From: Ampelomyces quisqualis
Lineage: Eukaryota > Ascomycota > Dothideomycetes > Pleosporales > Phaeosphaeriaceae
DNA length: 64,000 nt
Assembly (NCBI GenBank): GCA_018398575.1
Contig: JAGTXZ010000006.1
Span: forward strand, 1,456,343-1,520,342
Direction of reading: 5' to 3'
Shown here: one piece after another, positions 46,135 through 57,075 of the stretch
Position numbering within the stretch: position 1 is the stretch's first letter
How the letters are laid out: each line of letters starts with the position of its first letter
The notes under the pieces: generated by a model
The model's input: only the letters and a program-made list of their open reading frames with translations
What the model was told of the DNA's origin: nothing
Database searches by the model: none
Translations under genes and position numbers: made by a program

Positions 46135-49100
46135 TCATGTATTTGCCTTGATCGCATTTCCTCGTGCTTGTCTCGACCGTGACCTTTCCCCACCCCTTGC
46201 ATCCCCTTCTCTACCAGATTTCTTGCCCGCTTTGCCCAAGTTTCTCTCCCTCTCTTCTTGCTGTTCTCGGCTCCCATTTCCTCCACTAGGGTTGGCCTCT
46301 GGCTGGCCTTTTCCAGCGGCTGTTATCCCTTCTATCTTGTCACTCTTCCGGATGAATGATTGTTTCGGCAAGTCCTCGGGGTAGGAGTCTTTTAGTTCCT
46401 TACCACCTAGCACGATCTTGGCTTTGTTTCCTGCATCTATTCCGTGTTTCTCGTTTTCACTCATCTCACTTCTGGACCTTAATGTCAGATCCTCAAGCAT
46501 GCGGACTTCTTCGTTGTCAGATATATTCGCTGTCGGTGGTTTGTTACTCGATTCCCTCTTCGCTGTTTTATCTTCGAGGATGATGCTTTGAATGCGTTTC
46601 ACAAGGTCCTCGACTTTGAAGGGTTTGGACATGATATCATCCATGCCTGCATCACGCATGCTTCTGGTCTGTGCTTCGCGTACGTTTGCAGAGACGCCCA
46701 AGATGTGGCTATATCCTACCTTGCCTTCTTCTTGAAGCTGGCGGATTTCTCGTGTGGCGGTATTGCCATCTTTGAGCGGCATCTCCTGGTCCATCAGAAT
46801 GATGTCAAAATAGTTGTGAGCATTGACATTTTCACTGCCAATGTTACCGCGTTCGGCGACCGCATCAATGGCCTCTTGCCCGTTGTTTGCTGTGAAGACT
46901 TCAAATCCCCGTGTTTGAAGTTGCCGGCGCAGAACCTTCTGGTTGATCAGGTTATCCTCTACGAGTAGAACCGTTTGTTTGTTGTCGGCACGTTGATTGC
47001 TCTGTGATCTGGAAGTGTCGTCCGCTACGCTCTTTTGCCGTAGTGTTTCGCCATGATCCAAACAAGGTAGATTTTGCTCCAAAGACTCATTCAAGCCGGA
47101 CCGTTCTGGTTCTATGTTTTTCGCAATTTTTTCTGTTTCCTTGTATCGATCATCTTCAGTCGATTGGGGATGGGTCTCGCTCATGTACTCTGTGGGTGGG
47201 TTGTTGATTGTATCATCTGGGTCAGTGACATCAACACCGTGGTGACTGGTCAAAGTCTTTGCCTGCGGTCGCTCATTGTGCCTTTCTTTGATTTGTGCCA
47301 AGTGTGAATTTGCGCGGCTGTAGGTCGGTCGGGTTTGCGGAGTTTGATCTCGAGTGGTCGACTGTGAGATGTCGGAACTCGAACGAGACTGGAATGGCGG
47401 TCTACCGTTGTCGCTCGAGCCGTCTGACCTACGTACTTTGAAGAAGAAACCAAAGGTAGAACCTTCTCCTTCTTTCGAGCTGACGCCTATATCGCCCCCA
47501 TGTAGTTGGCACACTAATCGGTGTTAGCAGAGAAGTCCAATTGTGCTCAGATCACTGTACTTACATTTGCGTGATATGAATAGACCTAGTCCGGAGCCCC
47601 CATAATTTTCCTGCGTCTTTGGTGTGGCTTGTCTATGCATACTGATGAGCATGTGCTCGTCGGAGTAGGCGCTTATTACGTACCTGAACCTCTCGAATAG
47701 CTTGGCTTGACCCTCCGCGCTGATTCCTATGCCCGTGTCTTTCACAGCAACCATCAGATAAAGAGGGGAACCACTTCCCCACTCTGAGCTCAAAGTGGAG
47801 TCGATGTGGAAAGACTGTTGGTCATGACTAAAGTAGATAACGTTTGGTGGGTAGGACGTCGGACGTTCGTTGGAAGCACCCATGGAAACAATGATCCTGC
47901 GCTCACCATCCTTTCGAGACGTGAATTTAACGGCATTGGTGATGAGGTTTACCAGAACTAGGTACGTGAGCGTATGTTGATCTGAGGGTTGATATTGATC
48001 TACCTTGCTTCATCCGGTTCAGGTCGGCAATCACATGCTCAATCTTCTCATCTTCGTATGAAATGTCCATAGCATAGTGAAATTTGATATTTTTTGCTTT
48101 GAACTCAGACTGGAAGACTCTGAGAGCTTGCGAGAATTCCCATTTTGGCCGGACCTCTGTAGCACCTTAGTTTGTGGTTGCTCTTGAAAGAGCATGAGAC
48201 TTACGGCGTGGCACGAGCGATAACATCATAGAGTCAAGCTTGGAAAAAGATAGAATGTCGTCGACCAGAGTATTTTGATGAGTCACACATAAAAGAATCG
48301 TGTCTGCAGCATCTAAAATGTCGCCGACTTGGTCTTTGAGATTGTCATGCTGTGCGCCGATTTCCTTGACAACGTCACGCACTTCTTCCGCCAGATGCAA
48401 GACAGCACTAAGTGGGTTGCGGATTTCATGAGAGACCATGTCGATAAACCTCTCCTGCTGCTCCTTGCGTTCCTGTGCTTCGGTGGCCGCTCGTTCTTGT
48501 GTCAATTGGGCCTGTTTGATCTCGGTGATATCGACAATAGCACTGATGAAGCCGGCATCGGGTTCGTCGCTCAGAGGCCGTAAGAGGAACAATCTCCATT
48601 CACCCTCTTCGCCAGTGCTCGATGTGGCGCACCTAAATTCACATCTGAGCTCTTGCCGAGTAGAGAAGGCCTCGCGGTACGCAGACATGACACGCTCGTA
48701 GTCGCTGGGATGAATACTCTCGGGCCATGCACGAAACTCGTTCTGGATTTTGTTGGTGGTAAGTTTGAAGAAGCCATCATTTACGAAAATAGCCTCGGCC
48801 TCGGAATCTAGGATTGCGAGTCCGTTGGGGAGCAGCTCGGCGAAACGCTGAAACAATTGCGTCTGCATCGAGTCCACCTGCTCTGTGCCCACCTTCCTGC
48901 TGGTCTGCTGTGTTTGTGAGGCCTTAACCTGACGTCCTGGGCGGTCTTGTGTCATCTTGTCTAGGCCATCTATGGGCATGTACTTGTCGACCGCACTACT
49001 GGCCAGAAGTTGTGCTAGCACACCTTGCCGCGAGCCTTTATCGTCGAGGAGGGTACTCAGAAGGAGCCGAGAGTCACCATGTTCCTCTGGGAGGCCTTTC

Positions 49101-49553
49101 AGAAAGTAACGGGCAGCTGTGACATATGAGCTCAAAGGATGCTGCAACGAGCCATTGGCGATGCTCACCTACCTTGACCGTGCGCCCACGCAGCACCTTG
49201 ACCAACGTGCCAACGGCTTCCTCCGAGTAGCTGTCATGGCCGGAAGTGCCCTGGCCGTCCAGATGCCCGCGCGCTTTGGCCCAGGCCAGATTATGCACAA
49301 TGCTGAGTTTCTCGCCCCAGAAAATGGCAGTGCAGTGGGGCATGGGCAGGAGACACGAGTTGACGAGACATTGCAGCGATGATGGCCACCTGTCGCGCGG
49401 TCCGAGGGCGGTCTGAGACCTGAGTTTGGTGAGCTACCCCAAAGCGACTTCCTGGCTGGGGCTGGCGGCTCACCAATCTTTGCGGCCCAGGAGCTCCGAG
49501 TTGAGGTCGAAGACGGGCAGCCCGGCCGCAGTGAGCTTGTCGAGGTTCTCCAT
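46135..49553 (-). CDS. Hybrid sensor histidine kinase
   Basis: Seven exons on the minus strand: 49553-49474, 49419-49169, 49116-48205, 48156-48004, 47957-47684, 47632-47565 and 47513-46135, giving 1038 aa. The N-terminus ([29 protein letters not shown]) is the sensor region common in fungal hybrid kinases. A PAS-like domain ([19 protein letters not shown]) follows. The H-box [12 protein letters not shown] has His340, the N-box is [16 protein letters not shown]1 is [10 protein letters not shown] and G2 is [11 protein letters not shown] receiver domain has Asp821 in [12 protein letters not shown] and a Lys in MSKPF. The ~170-residue tail after the receiver is basic and low complexity. The signal sensed is unknown. 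The protein likely feeds an HPt/response-regulator relay. Confidence 0.9.
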
Positions 49554-50374
49554 GGCGCGAGGCGAGGGTGCGCCGCTCGTTTCGCGATGTGGCGGGCAGG
49601 CGCAGGCAGAGAGACAGCAGCACCAGCGGTGCCAGCCAACTTACAACACAGGTGACGTCATACGAAGATGCCCGCGTGCCTGACGCTCTGTTCACCACGT
49701 CGACGACACGACACCTAGCCTGGTTGATCGTGGCACCACGGAAACATGGCCGGCATCATGGTGGTCTGGAGTCTAGACCTGTCATCGCTGATCGCAGGTT
49801 GCTAGGTGCTGGGCTGCGCTGCATCGCGCATCGGGCGGCAGGCGGCTAAGCCAAGTTACCAACTAACGGGGCGCCGAGGAAAATGTCCATTATTGTCGAG
49901 GTCACAACGAGCGACAAAAAGAACCAGAAGTGGACGGGAAGAGGCGAAAGGCAGATTGGAAACAGACATCTGCATGTGTCTTCGGGTTGATAGACGACAG
50001 GAGCGTGCCTTGTCCATATCATTGGACGGAAAGGAACAACAACACCGCGGCCTGATCACGACTTTGTGAACACCACGTGAGCTGTGGCACTGCCGTGTGA
50101 TGTCATACACAGTAGTTTATTCCCCAGACGCTGAGTGGGCCCGTGCAGTCGTCCAAACCACCAAGTGCAAGGAGGTAACAGCTTATCTCCGAGCAGTTCT
50201 TCGCCATCTACTAGTTCTTACTGATTTCTAGACATGACTACGGCACTTTGCTAAGCAGATGATTAATGATACGCATGAGGTTGTCCTCCAGCTTTGATAA
50301 GAGCATGCAATGCGGCCTGGTAGAGGAACTAAGTATCTCTGGTATGTTGCGGCTGCTGTTAGCCTAGTTGGTAT
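49554..50374. other. Intergenic, boundary of subtelomeric island
   Basis: Kinase promoter up to about 49,900. Beyond about 50,100 the sequence loses coding character and gains stops. No gene is seen. Confidence 0.45.
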
Positions 50375-50850
50375 CTAGTTCAAGACCGCCAAAGCAGGAG
50401 TGCTGAAGGGGCGGGCTTTTGATTGAATTTCAATGTTGCTGTGTCGTATAATTGCTCTCCAAGTCATACCTAGCTGTTGGAGAAAGTATATGAGGAAACC
50501 ATAGCTAAGGTGAAGTAGTGCTTGTGGCATAATTTCTGCAGCCGGAAATCTTTGAGATTTGCATAGCTTCAGGTAGTCGAGAATCTGGTGATGTGAGGGG
50601 AAAGACGAATCTTGTTTGTATGTGGTCTCCAGGAAGTCATATAGATTGGTAGTTATATCCAGTAATTCGCCGTTCATCATGATAGTCTTCTTGTTAGTTA
50701 CGGCTCCCCACATGTATACGCTATGATATCACTTGAAAATCAAACTAATTGGTAAGTTGGCTTCATCCACAGTAATGTAGAGTTTTCCATCGTCTAAGGG
50801 AGGGCTGATTGAGACGAGTCGTATGTTAGGCAGACAGAGTGGCGAATCAC
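50375..50850 (-). pseudogene. HET-domain (heterokaryon incompatibility) gene remnant
   Basis: On the minus strand a frame from 50713 to 50375 begins MWGAVTNKKTIMMNGELLDI and TTNLYDFLETTY. This matches the start of fungal HET domains (the YxWG block followed by an N-x-LxxFL helix). Upstream the same frame continues with DDGKLYITVDEANLPISL and a TGA just before the WG block. There is no continuation of the domain after 50375. HET proteins control vegetative incompatibility and cell death. This copy lacks most of the domain and is probably non-functional. Confidence 0.65.
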
Positions 50851-52481
50851 ACACTATGGTCCGTGTCGCCTAAGGGCTGTAATCGGCCCAATACGGTAAA
50901 TACTACCGCGTTGAACATTATCCTTTAATGCCCTTGTACTGTCAAGATTATTCTGTGTAGTCGGGCTTGAGAACGCAATTTTGGATGCTGTTGGGAATGC
51001 CGAGCTCTTTCTCGAAGATGATGATAATACCGCCGCAGAAATGAGGCGAGCACGCGGAGAGGCTAGACCTCGCCGCATGCGGGATGCGCATCCTAAATCC
51101 CCTCGTGCTTCAGGACCAACCATAATGCCAATGCGATGACTGGAGACGGAAAGGTAACCATCGCCGGGATTTCCTGAACACGTAATGACTGAGTAAACTT
51201 GTGATAGAGAGTTGAGCTAGACTAGCGGCAGAGTACGTGGTGAAGAATCTTATGTTAGCTTACGTCGAAGGGGGGTTTTGGTGGATGAATATTGATTCAC
51301 AGCTCTGGCATTAGCTGACTGAAACTACTTCGGTCGCTAGGATTGCTCTGTATCTATTTTCAGATCGCAATAAGGGCCCAGGACCATTTCCTAGACGTCG
51401 CTTAATCTACTTCTGCAGATCAACCACAAATGGCCATTCCCATGCATTGTAGTCAAAATATCGCCCGCAAGATACGATTTCGCCAGCAGTGGAAGAAGAA
51501 ACGGCCCTCGAGATGTCAGACTGAGTTCTAGTTGTATGTGTAATTCTAGAATCACAATCCCATCCTTGATTAGACTTACAGTCGTAAGGTTATAGCGTGT
51601 TGGTAGAGGTGTTACCTCCGTGGTAGGTGTTTAGGACGGGTTGTAATGTATGAGAAAGATGCCCTTACAGTACGGCTGAATTACGGCCAGCTAACAATAA
51701 TACTAGAGCAATCGTGGCTTTGCTATAGCTGATGTGCGACTCTGTACCCGGTGCTACATCGGGCGCTACCGGTAAGCTAGGACAACTTTCTTTCAGAAGT
51801 CCCTACAGTAGAAACCCGGGCCTAGCTTTAAAAGCTTGAATCCAAGTTTTCCTACAATTCCTGGGACGGCTCTGGTCCTAGATTACAGTGCCTCTTGCAA
51901 TAATCGTAACAAGATGTTCGAAGGAGAAGCACGGTAGAGCAAACTTGCAGGTCAGCAGGCTAGATTCTGAGCTCTAACATAAGCTGTCTAAGATCTAGAG
52001 ACCCGGGTCTGGTGTAGGTAAGAATCTACACTCCAACCGGGTAAATAAACTTTGAGCCAAATCGTCTGCATTAGCTTAACAACAGTATTTGGACCTAGTA
52101 AATCAGAGCTCGATAAAGGTTAGCAACAAACCGCAAGATGTGTTGTCCAAGGAATATAGGACAGATAGAAATCAATAATACAGGAAGCTGCGTAGCCTTC
52201 ACCAAAACGTTACAGTAGGCAAGAAGAGATTTTCGTGCATAAATTGCATACAAGAACCGTACAGTGTCGCCCGGTTATCATCTCCTACACACTTATCTAC
52301 CCCTAAGCTTCCAGAACATTACGGCACTAGGATCTTAACATCTAGAATTAATAAGTCGATAGATTATACATTACTTCCCAGGTATATAATAACATGATCC
52401 TAATTCCCAATTATAAGAGGAGAATTGCAATGAAGATTTACTCTACTACGCACTAGAACGCCGAATTTCAGAAGTTGACCT
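50851..52481. other. Degenerate stretch, no intact gene
   Basis: Dense stops in all frames; AT content rises to the right. A minus frame at 50854-51123 has no recognisable domain. It is probably the remains of repeats or dead genes. Confidence 0.45.
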
Positions 52482-53340
52482 AGATGCAACCTAAAATGCT
52501 TTTCCTCGCTAGCCTAGCTCTCGTTAACACCGTTACAGCGGATAGAGTCTTGCCAACCTAGTCTCATCCTTACTATGCGGGGTTAGGCTTGTGTTATGGT
52601 TCGGGGAAATAGATAAATAATTTCGGAGCTTACTATAGGATCTATGCCGACGATGCTTGCCGCGACATCGAAATTCCAAGTATAAGTTAAGTCGGCTTTG
52701 ACTGGAAGGGCAACAGAGGGCACTTTACTACCGACTAGGGAGCTAGGAGATATTTGTAGAAGGGACCGGAGCTATCCAATAGTCCCTGTGGTAATTCTAC
52801 CTCAAGATGTATAACACAATTGTGGATTAAGGTAACATACAATTGGGAGCCTGGGGGCAAAAACAATTTGGGGCAAGGAGTTTTCTACAGAAGTTCTGGT
52901 CTATGGGCAGATATGTCAGAGCCAGGCTCCACTCGAATGGATAGATCAAGTCTATAGCCGACAATTATTAATGCTATTAATTCTGAAGCTACAAAGACAC
53001 TAGGTTACAACAATTGTTCTTGCTGTGATCAGTTCTTCTTGATTGAGACTAAGACGTATTCCCTCGCGTGTGCACCCCGAACGAGCCAAATTACGCTGCA
53101 ATTTATGGAAGCATTTGGTCTGGTAATACCTCTACTACTTTTGACATGATTATTGCTCTTTATTTGGCATGTAGAGATAGCTTGGAGTAACGACTCTTGA
53201 CAGAGAAGACGTAGATAGCATTAGTCTAAATACTCCTCATTTGATAGAATGCAGACTATGGGTCAGAGTGGGTGAAAAGACAATGCAGTACACACTTCAA
53301 CAGTGTACTGCGTGGCAGAGATTTTGTACCTGATCTACAG
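52482..53340 (+). pseudogene. Secreted-protein gene inactivated by CAG/CAA-to-stop changes
   Basis: ATG at about 52,482 opens a clear signal peptide, MQPKMLFLASLALVNTVTA, then DRVLPT and a TAG. The same frame continues protein-like for another 85 codons (YYAGLGLCYGSG, YYRIYADDACRDIEIP, VGFDWKGNRGHF). It is broken only by TAG or TAA codons at places where a C-to-T change of Gln codons would explain them. Further coding traces run to about 53,340. This pattern is what RIP produces. The original function is not recognised. Confidence 0.65.
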
Positions 53341-54029
53341 TAAGCATCTACGTGCCAAGGGAGCTTTACCGGTATACCAATACAGCTTGGGCACGCCTTT
53401 CTACATCTGGTAGACCGCCGACACAAACCAAGACCTCTGCACCTTTCAAGAGTTGGCTTTGCAATTCGTTTCTACTCCTTGATCAAAGACACAGAAACAA
53501 CCCTATTGTGCTTCAATCGCGGTATAGAAAGTCCTGTGATATAGTTTACTTCTGTAAAACACTTTGGGCACCTGAACGTTCATAACGACACTTTCGACGG
53601 GGTTTTATCCAGCTGGCGACCTTTCGTGATGTTGGTGCGACAGCTTCCGCAAATTGGTCACTCTCGATGATCAGAGACAAAGCTGACCGCGCTCGGCTCC
53701 CGCGAGGAACCAGTCTAAACATCTCAACGAAGCAATATCATTGATCAAGACCTGCCGATTGCAATTTTACCAGTATGACGAATAGTTGCTCTATAGGCGA
53801 GATCCTCCTGTAACCGTCCCACGGAGAATAAGACTTCAGGTCAGCACAGGAGCGGGTAGTCGCTGGTTTTGTTTGAAATATCGGCTTGGGTACCGTATGA
53901 CCACGAGATCGGCACGAGGGCCTGACCCTAATCTTCGGAAATTCTAGCGGCCAGCCAATCACGATAGACGTCGCCTAATTCTTATCTACAAGACTGTTGA
54001 GCGGCATCCCCAGCAAAAAGACCCGGGCT

Positions 54030-54138
54030 CTTGGCAGCGGGGTGTAGTTTGATCAGGAAGGTAAACTAAACGGTGTGTATAGTCTTGGCAGCGGAACACA
54101 TGTTCGATCGGGAAGGTAAATGACAACGGTGTGTATGA
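54030..54138. repeat. Tandem duplication of about 54 bp upstream of the protease
   Basis: Two copies begin CTTGGCAGCGG (54030 and 54084) and end AACGGTGTGTAT. Differences are mainly in the middle (GTGTAGTTTGATCAGG against AACACATGTTCGATCGG). The copies are about 80-85 percent alike. Confidence 0.8.
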
Positions 54139-54561
54139 CTTGAATAGCTGCGATACACTCAGTCAGGGGATTGGCTGTAGGCTAGCACGCAACTCCGAAA
54201 CTCGACGGTTGACCTCTATTCTACTACTGAATATCCGTCCTCTGTCTACCTCCTTCCTGTTACACCCATGAAGTCGCGTAGAAGTCGGGATATGAATAGC
54301 CCGTTGAGTCCCAGTTTCACGGATAGCTGTATTTCTACTGAGAAATGCCTTAGGAAGAAGTCTTGTCAAATGCCTTTTAGGGACAAGGTCGAAGGTGAAT
54401 GTCTTGCCAAATGCCGTCTGGAGATTACCTTCCTGATTTTACCGGAACATGCACCATCGTTTCCCAGTGGATGAGGAAGGAGACGTGGTCAGGCGACCGA
54501 TGCAGCGTGGAACTCTGATAACAAAGTAATCAAGAGCTGGACGCAAATTGCAAGGCTGGCG

Positions 54562-54571
54562 TGGCATAAAT
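54562..54571 (+). promoter_or_regulatory. Candidate TATA box of the protease gene
   Basis: GGCATAAATATGAA about 125 bp upstream of the start codon, followed by a CT-rich stretch with TTCAATCACTTC. Position and sequence suit a fungal core promoter. Not proven. Confidence 0.35.
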
Positions 54572-54692
54572 ATGAACGTATGTTCCTCTCATTTTCAATC
54601 ACTTCATCAGTCTCGAACACTCAACTTCCCACGACTTCTACTCTACAATATCGACGTCTTATCTTTATCGTGCAGTCTAAACATCTTCAGCC

Positions 54693-55826
54693 ATGGAGCT
54701 CACCGGATTCCTTGCTGCTCTAGCAGCCTTCCTGCCCATCGTCTACGGCGCCCCTACTACGGCTGCCAGCAGCCTGCACCCCGAGATTTTGGCTGCTATG
54801 AAACGCGATCTGGGACTCGACGCTGAGCAAGCCCACGTTCGTGTTGCCCGGGAGCTCAAAGCTACTGAAATAATCGACGAGTTGCGCACCCTGGCAGGTA
54901 ACTCATTCGGTGGCGCCTGGCTCGTGGACGGTGAACTCAACGTCGCTGTCACCAAAGAGGCTCTGACTTCTGAGGTGGCTGCTGCAGGTGCCAAAGCCTT
55001 GGTCGTTTCAGTCCCCCTCTCAAAGCTCGAGGAGGCCAAGAATGCAATCGACAACTTGGACATTGAGCAAACCCTTGGCAAGCGCTCTGATGAGGCTGCA
55101 AGTGGAATCGCAGCATACTATGTCGACGTGGCTGCCAACAAGCTCGTACTAGAAGCACTTGCAGATAGTACCGCACAGGCTGCAGAGCTCGCCAAAAAGG
55201 TTGGTCTCACTGAGTCCGAATATGAGGTCCGCACTGTCGAGAATCTTCCAACTACCTTCGCCACGATCCGTGGCGGCGATGCCTACCTCATCAACATGGG
55301 CGGAAGATGCTCTGTCGGCTTCTCTGTCACCACTGGCTTCGTTTCAGCTGGTCACTGCGGTACTGTTGGTGCTACTGCTTCCACCACCGCCGGAGCTACT
55401 ATCGGAACTTTCGCCGGTTCAGTCTTCCCAGGAAACGGCGACTACTCCTTTATCCGTAGTAGCACCGGAAACACCTACACTGGAAGAATCAACAACTATA
55501 ACGGCGGTACGCTCCCCGTATCAGGCAGCACTGCCGCTGCCACAGGAGCTAGTATCTGCCGTTCCGGCTCCACCACTGGCGTCTTCTGCGGCACTGTCCG
55601 CTCCCTCGGCGCAACGGTCTCTTATGCCCAAGGACGTGTGACGGGTCTCACTCAGACCAGTGTATGCGCCGAGCCCGGAGACTCAGGCGGTTCATTCTAC
55701 TCTGGTGCTCAAGCTCAGGGTGTGACCTCGGGCGGCTCTGGCAACTGCAACAGCGGAGGCACTACCTACTTCCAGCCTGTCAACGAGATTTTGTCTGCGT
55801 ACGGCCTTACTCTAGTGCGGGGGTAA
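54693..55826 (+). CDS. Secreted alpha-lytic/streptogrisin-type serine protease with prodomain
   Basis: Single exon, 377 aa. The signal peptide (first ~19 residues, ending VYG-AP) is followed by a prodomain of about 170 residues resembling the alpha-lytic protease propeptide (GGAWLVDGELNVAVTKEA, then a second half ending near KVGLTESEYEVRTVENLP). The mature S1 domain carries the catalytic triad: His in FVSAGHCGTV, Asp in GNGDYSFIR, Ser in EPGDSGGSFYSG. Cysteines pair as in bacterial streptogrisins (RCSVGF with AGHC; ICRSG with FCGTV; CAEPG with GNCNSG). The prodomain acts as folding chaperone in this family. The gene is intact while neighbours are decayed, and codon use is GC-rich against AT-rich flanks. 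Bacterial origin by transfer is possible but untested. Confidence 0.92.
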   Translation: MELTGFLAALAAFLPIVYGAPTTAASSLHPEILAAMKRDLGLDAEQAHVRVARELKATEIIDELRTLAGNSFGGAWLVDGELNVAVTKEALTSEVAAAGAKALVVSVPLSKLEEAKNAIDNLDIEQTLGKRSDEAASGIAAYYVDVAANKLVLEALADSTAQAAELAKKVGLTESEYEVRTVENLPTTFATIRGGDAYLINMGGRCSVGFSVTTGFVSAGHCGTVGATASTTAGATIGTFAGSVFPGNGDYSFIRSSTGNTYTGRINNYNGGTLPVSGSTAAATGASICRSGSTTGVFCGTVRSLGATVSYAQGRVTGLTQTSVCAEPGDSGGSFYSGAQAQGVTSGGSGNCNSGGTTYFQPVNEILSAYGLTLVRG

Positions 55827-56124
55827 ATAGTCTATTTACAAGTGCGTTGATACTGCTCGTAGCACAATCTGTATTTGATCTGCAAGTTGTACATAATTGA
55901 ATCTGCATCAAAGTTTAGCCTATCTGTATCGCATCTTAGCACTCTTACAATGCAAGCAATAACTTGTTTTAATATAGCTAGAACTATAATTTACTATGCG
56001 CAGACTTGTTAACAATTCATCTGAATTGCAATCTATACTACGTGGTACAGCCTGTTCTAGCTTAAAAATAGATTATTTCTGGTAAGTGCTTTTAGGCTAA
56101 ATCTAAAATAGACTGTTACGTACA
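55827..56124. other. AT-rich 3' flank of the protease gene
   Basis: Protease 3' UTR grading into AT-rich repeat DNA. No gene is seen. Confidence 0.5.
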
Positions 56125-56408
56125 AACAGGAAATAGACTTTAGCTGTTACTATAGGAAATAGACTTTGGCTGTTACTATAGAAAATAGGCTTTATTACTA
56201 TAGGAAACAGACTTTAGCTATTACTGCAGGAAATAGCCTTTAGCTGTTACTATAGGAAATAGACTTTAGCTATTACTATAGAAAACAGACTTTAGCTATT
56301 ACTATAGAAAATAGACTTTAGCTATTACTGCAGAAAATAGGCTTTAGCTATTACTGTAGAAAATAGACTTTAGTTATTACTATAGGAAATAGACTTTAGC
56401 TATTACTA
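56125..56408. repeat. 26-bp minisatellite, about 11 imperfect units
   Basis: Units read AGGAAATAGACTTTAGCTRTTACTAT with variants AAAACAGAC and CTGCAGAAAATAGG. A few units are shortened. The array ends exactly where the retrotransposon LTR begins, in ...TTACTA-TGTAAC. Confidence 0.9.
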
Positions 56409-56707
56409 TGTAACGACGCAGGTAGGTACAGCTATTAGAATTAAATTAGATACGTATTAGAGGCATATAAGAGTGCGTGTTGTATTAGAGATTCTAGATT
56501 AGCTATACACCTATAGGTCTTGTACAAAAGAACAAGAGAAACTTATCCTTTATCTATGCTATAGGCTTATATTTATAGTAGGCGTAGTAGCTAAGTTAGA
56601 GCGTTGTTAAAGCGCTTTTAGTCCTAATCTACTAGCTTTCTACATAATTTGTTACTAAGCCTTTATAAGGTATTAGATGTAACATATATTTGTATGTACT
56701 TGTTACA
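56409..56707 (-). mobile_element. 3' LTR of a Ty3/Gypsy retrotransposon
   Basis: The 299-bp segment starts TGTAACGACG and ends ACTTGTTACA, so it has TG...CA ends within a 6-bp inverted repeat TGTAAC/GTTACA. Immediately inside (56708-56725) the minus strand reads a purine-rich tract (AAGAAAAGAGGTAA), as expected of the polypurine tract next to the 3' LTR of an element transcribed on the minus strand. No matching second LTR was found before the telomere. Confidence 0.7.
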
Positions 56708-57075
56708 TTACCTCTTTTCTTAAAATTAATAGTCTCTATTAATTAGGTCTATATTAGTGTTGTTTTAGATACCTCTTTAAATTGTTATAAACTTTTATTT
56801 ACCTTAAGTTCCTTTTAGAATAACGTAATATAGCTGTTTGTTATTGTTTTAATTAGCGCGCTAGCGCGTTTAACGTTCCTAACTTTACCTTAAGCTTTTT
56901 AAGTATATATACAAGGCTAGCTTTCTAGTATACTACTTTTCTATACTCTCTCTCTTACGTTTGTATACCTAAAGCTATCTAAGCCTTATCCTTTCTTAAT
57001 TACTAGCTAACTGTATAGTAGATACACACAATACCTATTCCTGTCCCTTCTAAAGCTTATTCTCTAGCCTATTAA

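Larger units (their letters stand above)
53341..54692. other. Upstream region of the protease gene, no intact gene
   Basis: Short frames at 53352-53585 and 53738-53962 have no domain; part of the first may belong to the decayed gene to the left. A 54-bp duplication lies at 54030-54138. A TATAAAT-like box (GGCATAAATATGAA) at about 54,562 sits 130 bp before the protease start codon. Confidence 0.45.
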
